DNA from: Brucella tritici
Lineage (GTDB): Bacteria > Pseudomonadota > Alphaproteobacteria > Rhizobiales > Rhizobiaceae
Length of the DNA stretch: 47,228 nucleotides
Assembly (NCBI RefSeq): GCF_902825325.1
Contig: NZ_CADEAR010000019.1
Span: forward strand, 1-47,228
Reading direction: 5' to 3'
Positions 28,061 through 37,541 of this stretch are shown here, piece by piece. Position numbers and translations under genes: made by a program. Under the pieces are notes generated by a model that was given only the letters and a program-made list of their open reading frames with translations, did not search any database and had not been told where the DNA came from. How positions within the stretch are numbered: position 1 is the stretch's first letter; each line of letters opens with the position of its first letter.

Positions 28061-28131
28061 TGGTCTGATTCCAACATTTGCATCCCTCGGCTCAAGCGCT
28101 GAACAAATGCTGGAATCGAAAAGACCACTAG
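28057..28131. repeat. Long CTAG-bounded palindrome A
   Basis: Inverted arms 28057-28080 and 28104-28131 begin and end with CTAGTGGTCT/AGACCACTAG. Inside, ATTCCA-ATTTG pairs with CAAAT-TGGAAT. The left arm recurs nearly identically, reversed, at 38243-38271 (28 of 29 bases). It looks like a small non-coding mobile or repetitive element. Confidence 0.7.
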
Positions 28132-28144
28132 CAAGTATATGTAT

Positions 28145-28222
28145 CTAGTGGATTTTTCGAATTTGACGTTTGAAACAGCATATGTGTCAGCCGGGATTCA
28201 AACTTCAAATTCAATCCACTAG
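28145..28222. repeat. Long CTAG-bounded palindrome B, supplies DUF849 gene stop
   Basis: Arms CTAGTGGATT (28145-28154) and AATCCACTAG (28213-28222) are perfect. Internal arms 28159-28174 and 28197-28212 pair with one mismatch. The distal CTAG contains the TAG stop codon (28221-28219) of the - strand DUF849 gene. It may also serve as the transcription end of that operon. Confidence 0.7.
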
Positions 28223-29166
28223 AACGCCACCCTGTCTCCACCTTTGAGGCCCAGATATTCACGCGCCTCGTCGGGCGTCGCAACTTCCAGCGACAGGCCA
28301 TCGAGGATGCCGCGGATGCGACGAACCTGATCTGCATTGCTCTTGGCAAGCTGGCCGCGCCCGTCATAGAGGCTATCTTCCAGCCCGACGCGAACATTGC
28401 CGCCCATGGCAGCCGCCATGGTAATCATCGGAATCTGATGCCGCCCAGCTGCCAGCACGGAGAAGGAATAATCGTCGCCGAACAGCTTGTCGGCGATCCG
28501 CTTCATATGCATGAGATTGTCCGGGTCGGCACCGATGCCGCCCAGCACGCCGAAGACGAACTGGATGAACAGATGACCGGACACCAGCCCCCGGTCGCGG
28601 AAATGCGCCAGCGAATAGAGATGGCCGACATCGTAGCATTCGAACTCGAAGCACGTGTCGCAGCCCTGCCCGAGACTGGTCAGAATGCCTTCCATATCCG
28701 CAAAAGTGTTCTTGAATATCGAATGGCGGGTAGCCTCCAGCAGTTCCGGCTCCCACGCATATTTCCACTCGCGCGGCTTGTCGAGCGCCGGAAACAACGC
28801 GAAATTCATCGAACCCATATTGAGCGAACACATTTCCGGTTGCGCTTTAAGCGGCGCGGCCAGCCGGTCTTCCAGCGTCATCAGCGACGAGCCGCCAGTG
28901 GAAATATTCACCACCGCCGCCGTCGATTGCTTGATGCGCGGCAGGAACTGCATGAACAGGTCCGGATTGGCGGACGGCCTGCCGTCGCGCGGATCGCGGG
29001 CGTGGAGATGCAGGATGGATGCGCCCGCTTCCGCCGCTGCAATGGCTTCGCTCGCAATTTCGTCCGGCGTCACCGGCAGATGCGGCGACATAGTCGGCGT
29101 ATGCACGGAGCCCGTTACTGCGCAGGTGATGATCACCTTGCGACGCGTTTTCTTCTTGTCGGTCAT
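28219..29166 (-). CDS. Beta-keto acid cleavage enzyme (BKACE, DUF849)
   Basis: A 315-residue TIM-barrel zinc enzyme of the family that cleaves a beta-keto acid with acetyl-CoA to acetoacetate and a new acyl-CoA. Known members are 3-keto-5-aminohexanoate and dehydrocarnitine cleavage enzymes. Zinc ligands are probably H53 and H55 (ILHLHARDP) and E263 (GLEDSLYDGRG). STGGSSLMTLEDR and GGNVRVG are also conserved. It is the last gene of the seven-gene operon and follows the aminotransferase by 12 nt. That order suggests the keto acid comes from transamination. The substrate is unknown. Confidence 0.92.
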   Translation of the reverse strand: MTDKKKTRRKVIITCAVTGSVHTPTMSPHLPVTPDEIASEAIAAAEAGASILHLHARDPRDGRPSANPDLFMQFLPRIKQSTAAVVNISTGGSSLMTLEDRLAAPLKAQPEMCSLNMGSMNFALFPALDKPREWKYAWEPELLEATRHSIFKNTFADMEGILTSLGQGCDTCFEFECYDVGHLYSLAHFRDRGLVSGHLFIQFVFGVLGGIGADPDNLMHMKRIADKLFGDDYSFSVLAAGRHQIPMITMAAAMGGNVRVGLEDSLYDGRGQLAKSNADQVRRIRGILDGLSLEVATPDEAREYLGLKGGDRVAF

Positions 29167-29178
29167 GATCCGGTTTCC

Positions 29179-30546
29179 TTAAGCATTCAAAGGCAGGCTG
29201 AGTTCACGTGCCAGAACCTCCAGCGTATCGCCGAGGATGGCGGTGATCTCGCCGACCTGTTCGCGGCTCACGATCATGGGCGGGCAGACGAGGAAATGAT
29301 CGCCTTCGACGCCGCCGCGTGTGCGGCGCGAATAGATGATCAGTCCGCGTTCATAGGCGAGATCGACCATGCGCTGATGGGCGTTCAGTTCCTTCGGCAG
29401 GGGCTTCATGGTTTCTGGATCGGACACGAATTCCGCTGCCAGCAGCAAGCCCTTGCCGCGCACATCGCCGATGAAGGGAAAGCGTTTTGCAAGCCCTTCC
29501 AATTCGCCCTTCAGAGCGTCGCCCATACGGGCAGCGTTGCCGACCAGATCAAGGCGATCAATCTCCTGCAGCACCGCCTTGCCCGCTGCGCAGGCCAGCG
29601 GATTGCCGGCATAGGTGAAGCCATGTAGGAAGCCGCCCGCATCCAGAACCGGCTGCACGATACAGGCTGGTGCCGCCATCGCGCCAAGCGGGCAATAGCC
29701 GGAGGCAAAGCCCTTGGAAAGCGCGATGAGGTCGGGCTTGCAATTCCAGTGGTCGCCGCCGAGAAACTTGCCGGTACGCCCGGCGCCGCTCATCACCTCG
29801 TCATGGATCAGCAGGATCCCATAACGGTCGCAGATTTCGCGGATACGCGGATAATAGCTGTCGGGCGCGACCAGCGCGCCGGTGGACGCCCCACCGATCG
29901 GCTCCATGATGAAGGCGAGCACGCTTTCAGGGCCTTCTTCCTGAATCTTCTCCTCCAGCATGTCGGCATATTTCTGGCCGCGCTGTTCCATCGTGAGATT
30001 GTCCCGGTCGAGATAGGCGGTCGGTGCCGGAACTTTCGGCATTTCGCGCATGATGGGCGCGAAGGGCTCACTCAAAGCCGCATAGCCGGTGACAGCCAGA
30101 GCGCCAAGCGTGCCGCCGTGATAGGATGGAAAACGCGAGATCACTTTCCAGCGCTTGCCCTGCCCGGTCGCGACCGCCCACTGGCGGGCGAGCTTGATGC
30201 AGGATTCAACCGCTTCCGAGCCGCCGGAAACAAAGAAAATCTTGTCCAGACCTTCCGGCATACGCTCGGCGGCCATCCGTGCCAGATCTTCCGCCGGTTC
30301 GTTTTCGAAATGCAGGCGATAGGCGAAGGTCACGCGGTCCATCTGCTCTTTCATGGCATCGAGCACGTTGCGATTGCCGTGGCCGATATTGACCACCATC
30401 GCGCCGCTCGACCCGTCGATGACGCGGCGTCCATCCTGATCCCAGATGTAGATGCCCTCGGCACGATCCACCAGCGGCCTGCGCAGGCGCGACTGGTAGA
30501 AAAGATGCGATGTCGGGCGTTCATTCTGTGCATTTGTTTTGAGCAT
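29179..30546 (-). CDS. Class III (omega) aminotransferase
   Basis: A 455-residue PLP enzyme. The Schiff-base lysine is K278 in LIALSKGFASGY. D249 (LLIHDEVMSGAGRTG) binds the pyridine nitrogen, and SGGSEAVE (107-114) binds phosphate. Class III enzymes transaminate beta-alanine, GABA, taurine or similar omega-amino compounds. With the DUF849 gene directly downstream, the best reading is conversion of a beta-amino acid to the beta-keto acid that BKACE cleaves (inference). Confidence 0.92.
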   Translation of the reverse strand: MLKTNAQNERPTSHLFYQSRLRRPLVDRAEGIYIWDQDGRRVIDGSSGAMVVNIGHGNRNVLDAMKEQMDRVTFAYRLHFENEPAEDLARMAAERMPEGLDKIFFVSGGSEAVESCIKLARQWAVATGQGKRWKVISRFPSYHGGTLGALAVTGYAALSEPFAPIMREMPKVPAPTAYLDRDNLTMEQRGQKYADMLEEKIQEEGPESVLAFIMEPIGGASTGALVAPDSYYPRIREICDRYGILLIHDEVMSGAGRTGKFLGGDHWNCKPDLIALSKGFASGYCPLGAMAAPACIVQPVLDAGGFLHGFTYAGNPLACAAGKAVLQEIDRLDLVGNAARMGDALKGELEGLAKRFPFIGDVRGKGLLLAAEFVSDPETMKPLPKELNAHQRMVDLAYERGLIIYSRRTRGGVEGDHFLVCPPMIVSREQVGEITAILGDTLEVLARELSLPLNA

Positions 30547-30558
30547 GGCGTTACTCTG

Positions 30559-32199
30559 TCAGCGCTTGAGATATTGGTTGAGAACATTGGCGGTCACACG
30601 CTCGACCATGCGGTCGCCGCGTTTGAGAGCCGCTACCCACTCGCAGCTTCCGGCGTGGAAGACCTCGCCCTTGCCGCGCGGGAAATTGACGATCATGCCG
30701 CAGCCGCGCTTGATGCGTTCGACGGATGCATCCCCATTGTCGCCGATCAGCGTGTCGGCCACGAATTTGGCATCGGCGTCCGAAAGGAACTGATCGTCGG
30801 CTGGAATGTCCGCGCTCTCCTCCTTGAGAGACGACATGCCGAGCGCCAGAATCTGCAACCCGTCGGGCGCGCCGCTGCCTTCTTCCGGCTCCGGCAGTCC
30901 GCCCCGGATCACATAGTCGAGCCCGTCGACCTCATAGCCGAAGGCGTGACCATCCGCGCCGAGAAGATCGCCGTAATAGATGCCGGTGCCAGCAAAGGCC
31001 CAGTGTTCGGGGCGATAGACTGGGAAACCGCGCACGCCGCGCGGGGCGCAACCGCCCCAGCCCACATAAAGCCCGCGCAGTGCGTTGAGCCCGAATGTCT
31101 CCGCTGCGGGCCGTCCGGTTTCTTTCGCTTCCCAGCAGCCGCTGGTGCGGCGCGGATCGGCGGAGCGATAGACCGGGTCTTCGGCGCGGGCGCGATATTT
31201 GTAGCAGGTCTGGCGCTTGCCGTTGTCCTCAAGCCGTGTCTGCCACATGAAATTGCCCGCGAAACGCGCCGCACGACCGCCGCCATCGACATAATGATCA
31301 ACGGCATCGCGCATTTCCCACGTCCAGTATTCGTCGTGACCGACAAAGGCCACGCAATCATAACCGTCGAGGATTTCCGGCGAAAAATGCAGCTCGTGCT
31401 GGCTGGCGAGATCAACCGCATAACCTTCCCGCTCGGCCCAGCGGAAGAACAGGCTGTCATAGCTTGCCCAGCCGGAAGAGGTATATTTCTTGGAATAGCC
31501 ATTGGCATAGGCCCATTCCATATGCGGATAGCGCGGCGGCGCGGCAGGCGGCGTCACAAATTCCAACGGCACGCGAGGCGCGTCGGATGGCAGGACAACA
31601 AAGCCACGACAGAACGGGCGCTCGATGCTCACCGTTGTTGCATATTGATCGCCATTTTGCCCGGTAATGCCCTGATAATGGTTGGAACCGCCCCAGGTAT
31701 TATAGGCGGTCCATGTGCCGGTCGCGGCGACCTGCAGGATACGTCCGGGCTTGCGGCCCGCCGCAGGACGCAGGATGAACAGGTGATGGCAATGGATCGG
31801 CTGTCCGTCATTGCCATGCGCCTTCAGCGTGATGCGATAAGCGCCGGAAGGCCAGTTTTCATCCGTCCTGAAGGCAAATGTCGTTTCCCAGCCGCAGCCA
31901 ACAACCGAACATTGCGCCGGTGTTTCCTGCCATTTGCAGTCGATCCCGCGTTTGGAGAAGACCGGTGTTTCCACCGCCCCGTCCCGCACGATTTCGATAT
32001 CGAAACGCGAGGCGGTCGCACTCACCTGCAGATGGACGGTCGCGCCCGGCAAATAGGAATAGGCATCGGTGTAGCACCAGATTTCGCCGCGCGGCCCGTC
32101 CATGCCGGGATATTCGTAATAATGGCCAAGGACTGCTTCGCGACGCTGCGCCGGGGTCAGCCCGAAATCAGGGAACTCGTTAACGTTTCTCTCGCTCAT
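30559..32199 (-). CDS. N,N-dimethylformamidase large-subunit-like protein
   Basis: A 546-residue protein related to the C-terminal part of the large subunit of bacterial N,N-dimethylformamidase, an iron amidohydrolase. Visible features are a beta-rich N-terminal third (about 35-145), then a Rossmann/amidase-like part. The latter contains GHDEYWTWEMRDAVDHYVDG (287-306), whose Glu and Tyr resemble iron ligands of that enzyme family. It is much shorter than the 762-residue dimethylformamidase subunit, and no small subunit gene lies beside it. It sits between the transporter ATPase and the aminotransferase. The likely role is hydrolysis of an amide taken up by the transporter (inference). Confidence 0.78.
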   Translation of the reverse strand: MSERNVNEFPDFGLTPAQRREAVLGHYYEYPGMDGPRGEIWCYTDAYSYLPGATVHLQVSATASRFDIEIVRDGAVETPVFSKRGIDCKWQETPAQCSVVGCGWETTFAFRTDENWPSGAYRITLKAHGNDGQPIHCHHLFILRPAAGRKPGRILQVAATGTWTAYNTWGGSNHYQGITGQNGDQYATTVSIERPFCRGFVVLPSDAPRVPLEFVTPPAAPPRYPHMEWAYANGYSKKYTSSGWASYDSLFFRWAEREGYAVDLASQHELHFSPEILDGYDCVAFVGHDEYWTWEMRDAVDHYVDGGGRAARFAGNFMWQTRLEDNGKRQTCYKYRARAEDPVYRSADPRRTSGCWEAKETGRPAAETFGLNALRGLYVGWGGCAPRGVRGFPVYRPEHWAFAGTGIYYGDLLGADGHAFGYEVDGLDYVIRGGLPEPEEGSGAPDGLQILALGMSSLKEESADIPADDQFLSDADAKFVADTLIGDNGDASVERIKRGCGMIVNFPRGKGEVFHAGSCEWVAALKRGDRMVERVTANVLNQYLKR

Positions 32200-32208
32200 G
32201 CCGACACC

Positions 32209-32982
32209 TCACGCAGCCAGATATTTCTTGAGGAAAGAGCGGGTGCGCTCCTGCACCGGATTGCTCAGAATCTGATCCGGCGGTCCTTCTTCCACCACCA
32301 CGCCGCCATCCATGAACAGGATGCGGTCGGCGACCTCGCCTGCAAAACGCATCTCATGCGTGACGATCAGCATCGTCATATGTTCGGCGGCAAGCTGCTT
32401 CATGACCGCATTGACTTCATCCACCAGCTCGGGATCGAGCGCCGAAGTGGCCTCGTCGAACAGCATCACCTTGGGCTGCATGGCGAGCGCACGCGCAATA
32501 GCCACACGCTGCTTCTGCCCGCCCGACAAGCGCGAGGGGTAGACGTCGATCTTGTCGGCAAGCCCCACCTTCGACAGAAGCTCCAGCGCCAGCGTGCGTG
32601 CCGCATCCTTGCCCAGGCCTTTGAGCTTGATCGGGCCGAGCGTGATGTTTTCGAGCACCGTCAGATGCGGGAACAGGTTGAAGTGCTGGAATACCATGCC
32701 CATCTGCTGGCGCACCGCGTTGATGTGCTTTTCAAACGCCTGCCCCGTCAGCGGCTGGTTGACCTGCACGCCATCGAGCCAGACTTCGCCGCCATTCAGC
32801 GTTTCCAGATGATTGATCGAACGCAACAATGTGCTCTTGCCGGAACCGCTGGGGCCGATGATCGCCACGATCTGGCCGCGCGCCACCGAAAGGTCGATGC
32901 CTTTCAGCACTTCCAGCTCACCATAGGCTTTGCGGGCGCCCTTCACTTCGACCATCGGTTTTGCGGCTTTGGGGCTGCTCAT
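32209..32982 (-). CDS. Polar amino-acid ABC transporter ATPase
   Basis: A 257-residue ATP-binding subunit of the GlnQ/HisP class. Walker A is [10 protein letters not shown], the Q loop [16 protein letters not shown], the signature [15 protein letters not shown], Walker [12 protein letters not shown], and the switch histidine lies in IVTHEM. It overlaps the second permease gene by 4 nt and precedes the dimethylformamidase-like gene by 9 nt. It powers the transporter encoded just upstream. Confidence 0.95.
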   Translation of the reverse strand: MSSPKAAKPMVEVKGARKAYGELEVLKGIDLSVARGQIVAIIGPSGSGKSTLLRSINHLETLNGGEVWLDGVQVNQPLTGQAFEKHINAVRQQMGMVFQHFNLFPHLTVLENITLGPIKLKGLGKDAARTLALELLSKVGLADKIDVYPSRLSGGQKQRVAIARALAMQPKVMLFDEATSALDPELVDEVNAVMKQLAAEHMTMLIVTHEMRFAGEVADRILFMDGGVVVEEGPPDQILSNPVQERTRSFLKKYLAA

Positions 32983-33638
32983 CGCGTGACCTCCACTTTT
33001 CTTTCAATGCGTCGCAAACCGGCCTCAAGGACGAGATTGACCACGTAGTAGATAGCCGCGACGGTGATATAGAATTCGAATGGGCTGAAGGTTTCGCTGA
33101 TGGCAAGCTGGGCGCTATGCACCAACTCGGCAATGCCGATGATCGAAACCAGCGACGTATCCTTCAAAAGAACGATCATGTTGTTGCCAATCGGCGGGAT
33201 CGTGTTGCGGATCGCCTGTGGAATGACGACATAGCGCAAAGCCTGACCGTGGCTGAAACCGATGGAACGGGCGCCTTCCATCTGACCCGGATCGACCGCC
33301 ACGATGCCTGCCCGGATGATATCGGCATTATAGACGGCAAAGTGCAGGCTAAGGCCGATAATGCCGGCACCAAGGGCGGGAATATTGATGCCGATCTGTA
33401 CCAGCCCGAAATAGATCAGGAACAGTTGCAGCAGAAGCGGCGTTCCCATGAACAGCCACATGAAAAACCGTACCGGCCAGGCAAGTATGGCAGGCGCATA
33501 AAGCACCACCAGCGCAAATGCGATGCCGAATACGAAGCTTAAGAACGCCGATGCAACGGTCAGAACAAGCGTCCACCACAGTCCGGTCAAAAGCAGATCC
33601 GTATAGGGAGTGACGATGCTGAAATCGAGAGCCTGCAT
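32979..33638 (-). CDS. Amino-acid ABC transporter permease
   Basis: A 219-residue inner-membrane permease of the HisM/GlnP type with about five helices. The EAA-like loop reads [31 protein letters not shown] chose ATG 33638 (MQALDFSIV), with GGGAGGA just upstream. A GTG five codons earlier overlaps that site. It pairs with the next permease as a heterodimer. Confidence 0.92.
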   Translation of the reverse strand: MQALDFSIVTPYTDLLLTGLWWTLVLTVASAFLSFVFGIAFALVVLYAPAILAWPVRFFMWLFMGTPLLLQLFLIYFGLVQIGINIPALGAGIIGLSLHFAVYNADIIRAGIVAVDPGQMEGARSIGFSHGQALRYVVIPQAIRNTIPPIGNNMIVLLKDTSLVSIIGIAELVHSAQLAISETFSPFEFYITVAAIYYVVNLVLEAGLRRIERKVEVTR

Positions 33639-33649
33639 CCAGTCCTCCC

Positions 33650-34297
33650 TCACTGCGCCGCGAAGCGTTTGTCGAGAAAATCGACCCCGCGCGCCATGAC
33701 ATAGATGATGATCATGTAGAGAACGGCAGCAACGCCGAAAATCTCGAACGGCTTGTAGGTCGAACCAATGAAACGCTGCGCCGTATAGGTCAGTTCAACC
33801 ACCGAAATCGTAGAGACCAGCGCCGAGCCTTTCAAAAGAGCAATGGCGTTGACGCCGAGCGGGCGGATCATGAGGCGAGCCGCCTGCGGCAGCACAACGA
33901 GCCGCATGGTCTGGCCGCGCCCGAAGCCGATGGAGCGCGCCGCTTCGCTTTGCCCGCGGTCCACGCTCTGAATCGCGCCACGGATCGATTCCGACATATA
34001 GGCCCCGATGTTCAGCCCGAGCCCGATGACGCCAGCGGCAAACGGTTCCAGATTGATGCCGATCTGCGGACCGCCGAAATAGAGGATAAAGAGCTGGACA
34101 AGGCAGGGCGTACCGCGAAAAACGCTGACATAGGCGATTGCAAATCCCCGCAGAATGGGTGAGCGGGACAGGCGCGCCGCCACAAGTGTTGCAGCCACCG
34201 CAAGGCCCAGGATGAGGGCCAGCGCAGAAATTTGCACAGTTACCCATGCCGCCTCCAGAAAAAACGGGAGGACGCGCTGCATCAACGCAAAATCCAT
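33650..34297 (-). CDS. Amino-acid ABC transporter permease
   Basis: A 215-residue permease of the same family. The EAA loop is SEAARSIGFGRGQTMRLVVL, followed by PQAARLMIRPLGVN. It has about five hydrophobic helices and is the partner of the permease encoded 11 nt downstream. It follows the binding-protein gene by 62 nt. Confidence 0.92.
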   Translation of the reverse strand: MDFALMQRVLPFFLEAAWVTVQISALALILGLAVAATLVAARLSRSPILRGFAIAYVSVFRGTPCLVQLFILYFGGPQIGINLEPFAAGVIGLGLNIGAYMSESIRGAIQSVDRGQSEAARSIGFGRGQTMRLVVLPQAARLMIRPLGVNAIALLKGSALVSTISVVELTYTAQRFIGSTYKPFEIFGVAAVLYMIIIYVMARGVDFLDKRFAAQ

Positions 34298-34359
34298 CGG
34301 AAAACTCCGGTCAATCGGTGCTCAACCGGCCCGGACATATGCCGGGCCGGGATGACGTA

Positions 34360-35145
34360 TCAGCGAATGTCGCTGCCGACCCATTGCATCGAGATCTTCT
34401 CGTAGGTGCCGTCGGCCATGATCTCATCGAGAGCCTTCTGCATGGCAGCCTTCAGCTCCGGATTATTCTTGCGGATGGCGATGCCGATGGCGACGCTGCC
34501 GCCTTCAATGTCCGGCGTATCGAGCTTGCGGACCTTCTGGCCGGTTTCCTTGATCGCCACCATGACCGGGATGTTGTCGACAACGATGGCGTCAACACGA
34601 CCCGAATTCAGTTCGAGCATGAGTTCCGGCAGGCCCTTATAGGTGCGAATGGTCCAACCGCCCTGTTCGCGCGCCCACTTCTCATGGGTTTCACCAAGCG
34701 TCACGCCCAGCGTCTTGCCCTTGAGATCGTCGAGCTTCTGAACGGCGGAGTCTTCCTTCACGAAAACCGCGCGACCTGCATGATAATACGGTCCCACGAA
34801 GTCCACCGCCTTCTCGCGCTCCGGCGTGATCGTCATGGAACCGACGACCGTATCGAACTTGCCCGCCCGAAGACCGGCAACGATGCCATCCCAGGCCGTG
34901 GTGATGAGCTGCGGCTTCAACTGCATACGCTCGGCAATCGCCGAACCGATGGAAGCGTCGAAGCCCACGACTTCGTTCTTCTCATTGACGAAATTGAACG
35001 GCGGGTACTGGCCGCTCATGGCGATCTTCAGTTCGCCCGATGCCTTGATCTTTTCAAGATCATCCGCCTGTGCGGGCGCAATCGCAAAAACTGCTGTGGC
35101 AGCAATCGCGGCAGCGGCAATGAAACCCGTGAATTTGTTAAACAT
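34360..35145 (-). CDS. Periplasmic amino-acid-binding protein of ABC transporter
   Basis: A 261-residue solute-binding protein (family 3). The signal peptide is residues 1-27, ending APAQA. Typical stretches are GELKIAMSGQYPPFNFVN near the mature N-terminus, VGFDASIGSAIAERM, and TVVGSMTITPEREKAVDF. It binds a polar amino acid or a close relative. It is the first gene of the operon, divergent from the LysR gene, and ends before the two permeases. The ligand is not identifiable from motifs. Confidence 0.93.
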   Translation of the reverse strand: MFNKFTGFIAAAAIAATAVFAIAPAQADDLEKIKASGELKIAMSGQYPPFNFVNEKNEVVGFDASIGSAIAERMQLKPQLITTAWDGIVAGLRAGKFDTVVGSMTITPEREKAVDFVGPYYHAGRAVFVKEDSAVQKLDDLKGKTLGVTLGETHEKWAREQGGWTIRTYKGLPELMLELNSGRVDAIVVDNIPVMVAIKETGQKVRKLDTPDIEGGSVAIGIAIRKNNPELKAAMQKALDEIMADGTYEKISMQWVGSDIR

Positions 35146-35268
35146 GCTGTTCCCGACTTCCTCTTAATTGTTTTTCTGAGGCTATTTGATGCCTCTCAAT
35201 ATTCATGATTGCTTTTATGGATGCATTTCGCAAATAGATAATGGGAATGGATTGCATAGATTTCATGA

Positions 35269-36240
35269 ATGGATAAAACCATGTCGCTGCATCGCCCCGA
35301 GCGTCTGGTCTGGGATCTGGACTGGAACCTTCTGCGTAGTTTCGTGGTGATCGCCGAAGTCAAAAGCATCACCCGCGCCGCCGAGCGCCTCAACCTCAAA
35401 CAGCCAAGTGTAAGCAATGCACTGCGCCGGCTGGAAGACCGCATCGGCCAGCGGCTGGTGGAGCGTGACGCCACGCATTTCGAGCTGACCGAAGTTGGCA
35501 AACTGCTCTATGAACAGAGCATCGAAGTCTTCGGTGCCATTTCACAATTGCCGCAATTGGTGCGCGGCGTCGGTGACGATGTGACTGGCCATGTCACCAT
35601 TTCAGTCGCCAGCCACATTGTTTCGCCCATTTTCGATCAAGCGCTTGCGCTTTTTCACGAACAGCATCCCCGCGCAACACTGACGATCAACGTATCCGCC
35701 AGCACCGAAGTCGCCCGGCTGGTGCGCGAGAAGCGCGCCTCTTTCGGTCTGGGACTGGTGAGCAATCGCGATCCGGCGCTGGATTACACCATGGTCTATC
35801 GGGAGTTCTTCGGCTTTTTTTGCGGACCCCGCCACCGCATGTTCGGCCAGTCGGGGCTGACGCTTGCCGATCTGAAGGGAGAACCATCGGTATCGTTCCA
35901 GACCGATCATATTGCCGACGCGCTGCGCCCTGTGGCCCTGCTGCGCAGTGAAGCGCGGCTTTCGCCGGATGTCGTCGGCACCTCGTCGAGCCTTGAAGAA
36001 GTGCGCCGGATGATTATCACCGGTCTTGGTATCGGCCCGCTTCCGCTGCATGTAGCGCGGCGCGAGATCGACGACGGTGTTCTCTGGCGTCTGCCACCTT
36101 ACGATAACCCGCCGGCAATCGATGTTTTCTTGATCCACAATCCGGAAACCAATCTCAACAAGGCCGAAAAGGCCATGCTGGCCGGGCTGAAGGGATTGAT
36201 CGCTTCCACACCGCTGGAAGAGCGTATTTACGGCGATTGA
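35269..36240 (+). CDS. LysR family transcription regulator
   Basis: A 323-residue regulator. The helix-turn-helix (about 20-78) contains WNLLRSFVVIAEVKSITRAA and SVSNALRRLEDRIGQRLVER. The effector-binding domain follows (about 105-310). It is divergent from the seven-gene transport/catabolism operon across 123 nt, the usual arrangement for a LysR activator of that operon. The intergenic DNA contains TTCATGAA-type half-sites but no operator I can assign firmly. Confidence 0.92.
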   Translation: MDKTMSLHRPERLVWDLDWNLLRSFVVIAEVKSITRAAERLNLKQPSVSNALRRLEDRIGQRLVERDATHFELTEVGKLLYEQSIEVFGAISQLPQLVRGVGDDVTGHVTISVASHIVSPIFDQALALFHEQHPRATLTINVSASTEVARLVREKRASFGLGLVSNRDPALDYTMVYREFFGFFCGPRHRMFGQSGLTLADLKGEPSVSFQTDHIADALRPVALLRSEARLSPDVVGTSSSLEEVRRMIITGLGIGPLPLHVARREIDDGVLWRLPPYDNPPAIDVFLIHNPETNLNKAEKAMLAGLKGLIASTPLEERIYGD

Positions 36241-36263
36241 CGAGCGGGAATTACCCGCTCGTC
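36239..36263. terminator. Hairpin between convergent LysR and MFS genes
   Basis: A perfect 10-bp stem (36239-36248 with 36254-36263) with a 5-nt loop overlaps the LysR stop codon. It lies 10 nt before the end of the MFS gene, so it could end transcription from both sides. It lacks a long T-run. Confidence 0.55.
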
Positions 36264-36272
36264 CCTGCATAG

Positions 36273-37505
36273 CTACTCTGCTGCTTCTGCTGCGCATAGC
36301 GTGCCACATTCGACAGCTTCCCGCCCGCCGGACAAGCTCGCCTGACCGAACGCGACGGTTGCAACCGCGCTGAGGCTGGCGACCACAGAAACCCAGAAGC
36401 CGTTTGCGGCACCGAAATTGTCGACCACCCAGCCGGAAACGAACGCGCCAAGCGCCATGCCGATGCCAATGCCCGTCATCACCCAAGTGATGCCTTCAGT
36501 CAGCATCGTTTCAGGTACGCGGCGTTCGATCAGGCCAAAGGCCGTTATGAATGTCGGCGAAATCGCAACGCCGCTGACGAACACCGCCGTTGCCAGAAGC
36601 GCTGTAGATGTTCCGGCAAAGGGTAGCGGCAGGGCAGTCAATGCCAGCACGCTGACGGCAATCATCAACTGGCGCTGCAGAGGCATACGAAGCGCCAGTG
36701 CCCCAAGCGTTATCCCGACAAGGAACGAACCGATTGCGTAGACGCCGATCACAAGGCTGGCGGCGCCGGGCTGACCAAGCTCGCTTGTGATCGCCACGGC
36801 GCTGACTTCGGCGGTCGCAAAGGTGGAGCCGACGAAGATGAGTGCCAGCGTGATGATCTGAACGGGACGCGACCAGATAGCGGAACGTTGCGGGCTGCTC
36901 TGGTCAAGCGCGCGAACCGGCGGTTCACTGGAGCGCTGCAGAAGGAAGGCGGTCGTGCCCGCGGCCAGGAAAGCCGTGCTAATAAGCATTCCCGCTTCGG
37001 GAAATAACGAAACCGCCAAAGCCACGGAAAGGGAAGCACCTGAAATATAGACCAGTTCGTCGGCGGCCGATTCGAATGCGAAAGCGGTATTCAATTCGGG
37101 ACGGTTGCGGAAAATTTCGGTCCATCGTGCCCGCACCATTGCCGGGATGCTGGGCATGGCGCCGGCAAAGAATGCCGAGACGAACAATGTCCAATTCGCC
37201 CAGCCCAGATTTGTTGCCGCAATCAGAAGGGCGAAGGCTATCACCGAAACGATTGTGGCGGGCATGACGATGCGGCTTTGCCCGTAACGATCGACAAGCC
37301 GCGATATTTGCGGCGATATGAATGCATTCGTGAGCGCGAAAGTGGCCGAAACCGCGCCAGCCAACCAGTATTCGCCATGAGTCTGCGCAAGCATGGCTAC
37401 GATGCCGACCGGCGCCATCGCAAAGGGAAGACGGGCGAAGAACGCAGCCGCCGAAAAGCCAATAGCGCCTGGGGCGCTGAAAATCTCTCTATATGGATTG
37501 GACAT
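36273..37505 (-). CDS. MFS transporter, TetR-linked
   Basis: A 410-residue major facilitator protein with about 12 hydrophobic helices. The loop between helices 2 and 3 (SRLVDRYGQSRIVMPA) fits the family motif. It is divergent from a TetR gene, and the shared region holds three matching palindromes. That arrangement is usual for drug or metabolite efflux pumps controlled by their own substrate. The substrate is unknown. Confidence 0.9.
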   Translation of the reverse strand: MSNPYREIFSAPGAIGFSAAAFFARLPFAMAPVGIVAMLAQTHGEYWLAGAVSATFALTNAFISPQISRLVDRYGQSRIVMPATIVSVIAFALLIAATNLGWANWTLFVSAFFAGAMPSIPAMVRARWTEIFRNRPELNTAFAFESAADELVYISGASLSVALAVSLFPEAGMLISTAFLAAGTTAFLLQRSSEPPVRALDQSSPQRSAIWSRPVQIITLALIFVGSTFATAEVSAVAITSELGQPGAASLVIGVYAIGSFLVGITLGALALRMPLQRQLMIAVSVLALTALPLPFAGTSTALLATAVFVSGVAISPTFITAFGLIERRVPETMLTEGITWVMTGIGIGMALGAFVSGWVVDNFGAANGFWVSVVASLSAVATVAFGQASLSGGREAVECGTLCAAEAAE

Positions 37506-37541
37506 TGGAGTGGGTCCTTGAAAGGGGATTTACATCACTTG

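Noticed and set aside
29749..33048. 1099-codon open frame on the + strand
   Set aside because: It runs antisense across the aminotransferase, dimethylformamidase-like and ATPase genes, all of which carry clear family motifs on the other strand.
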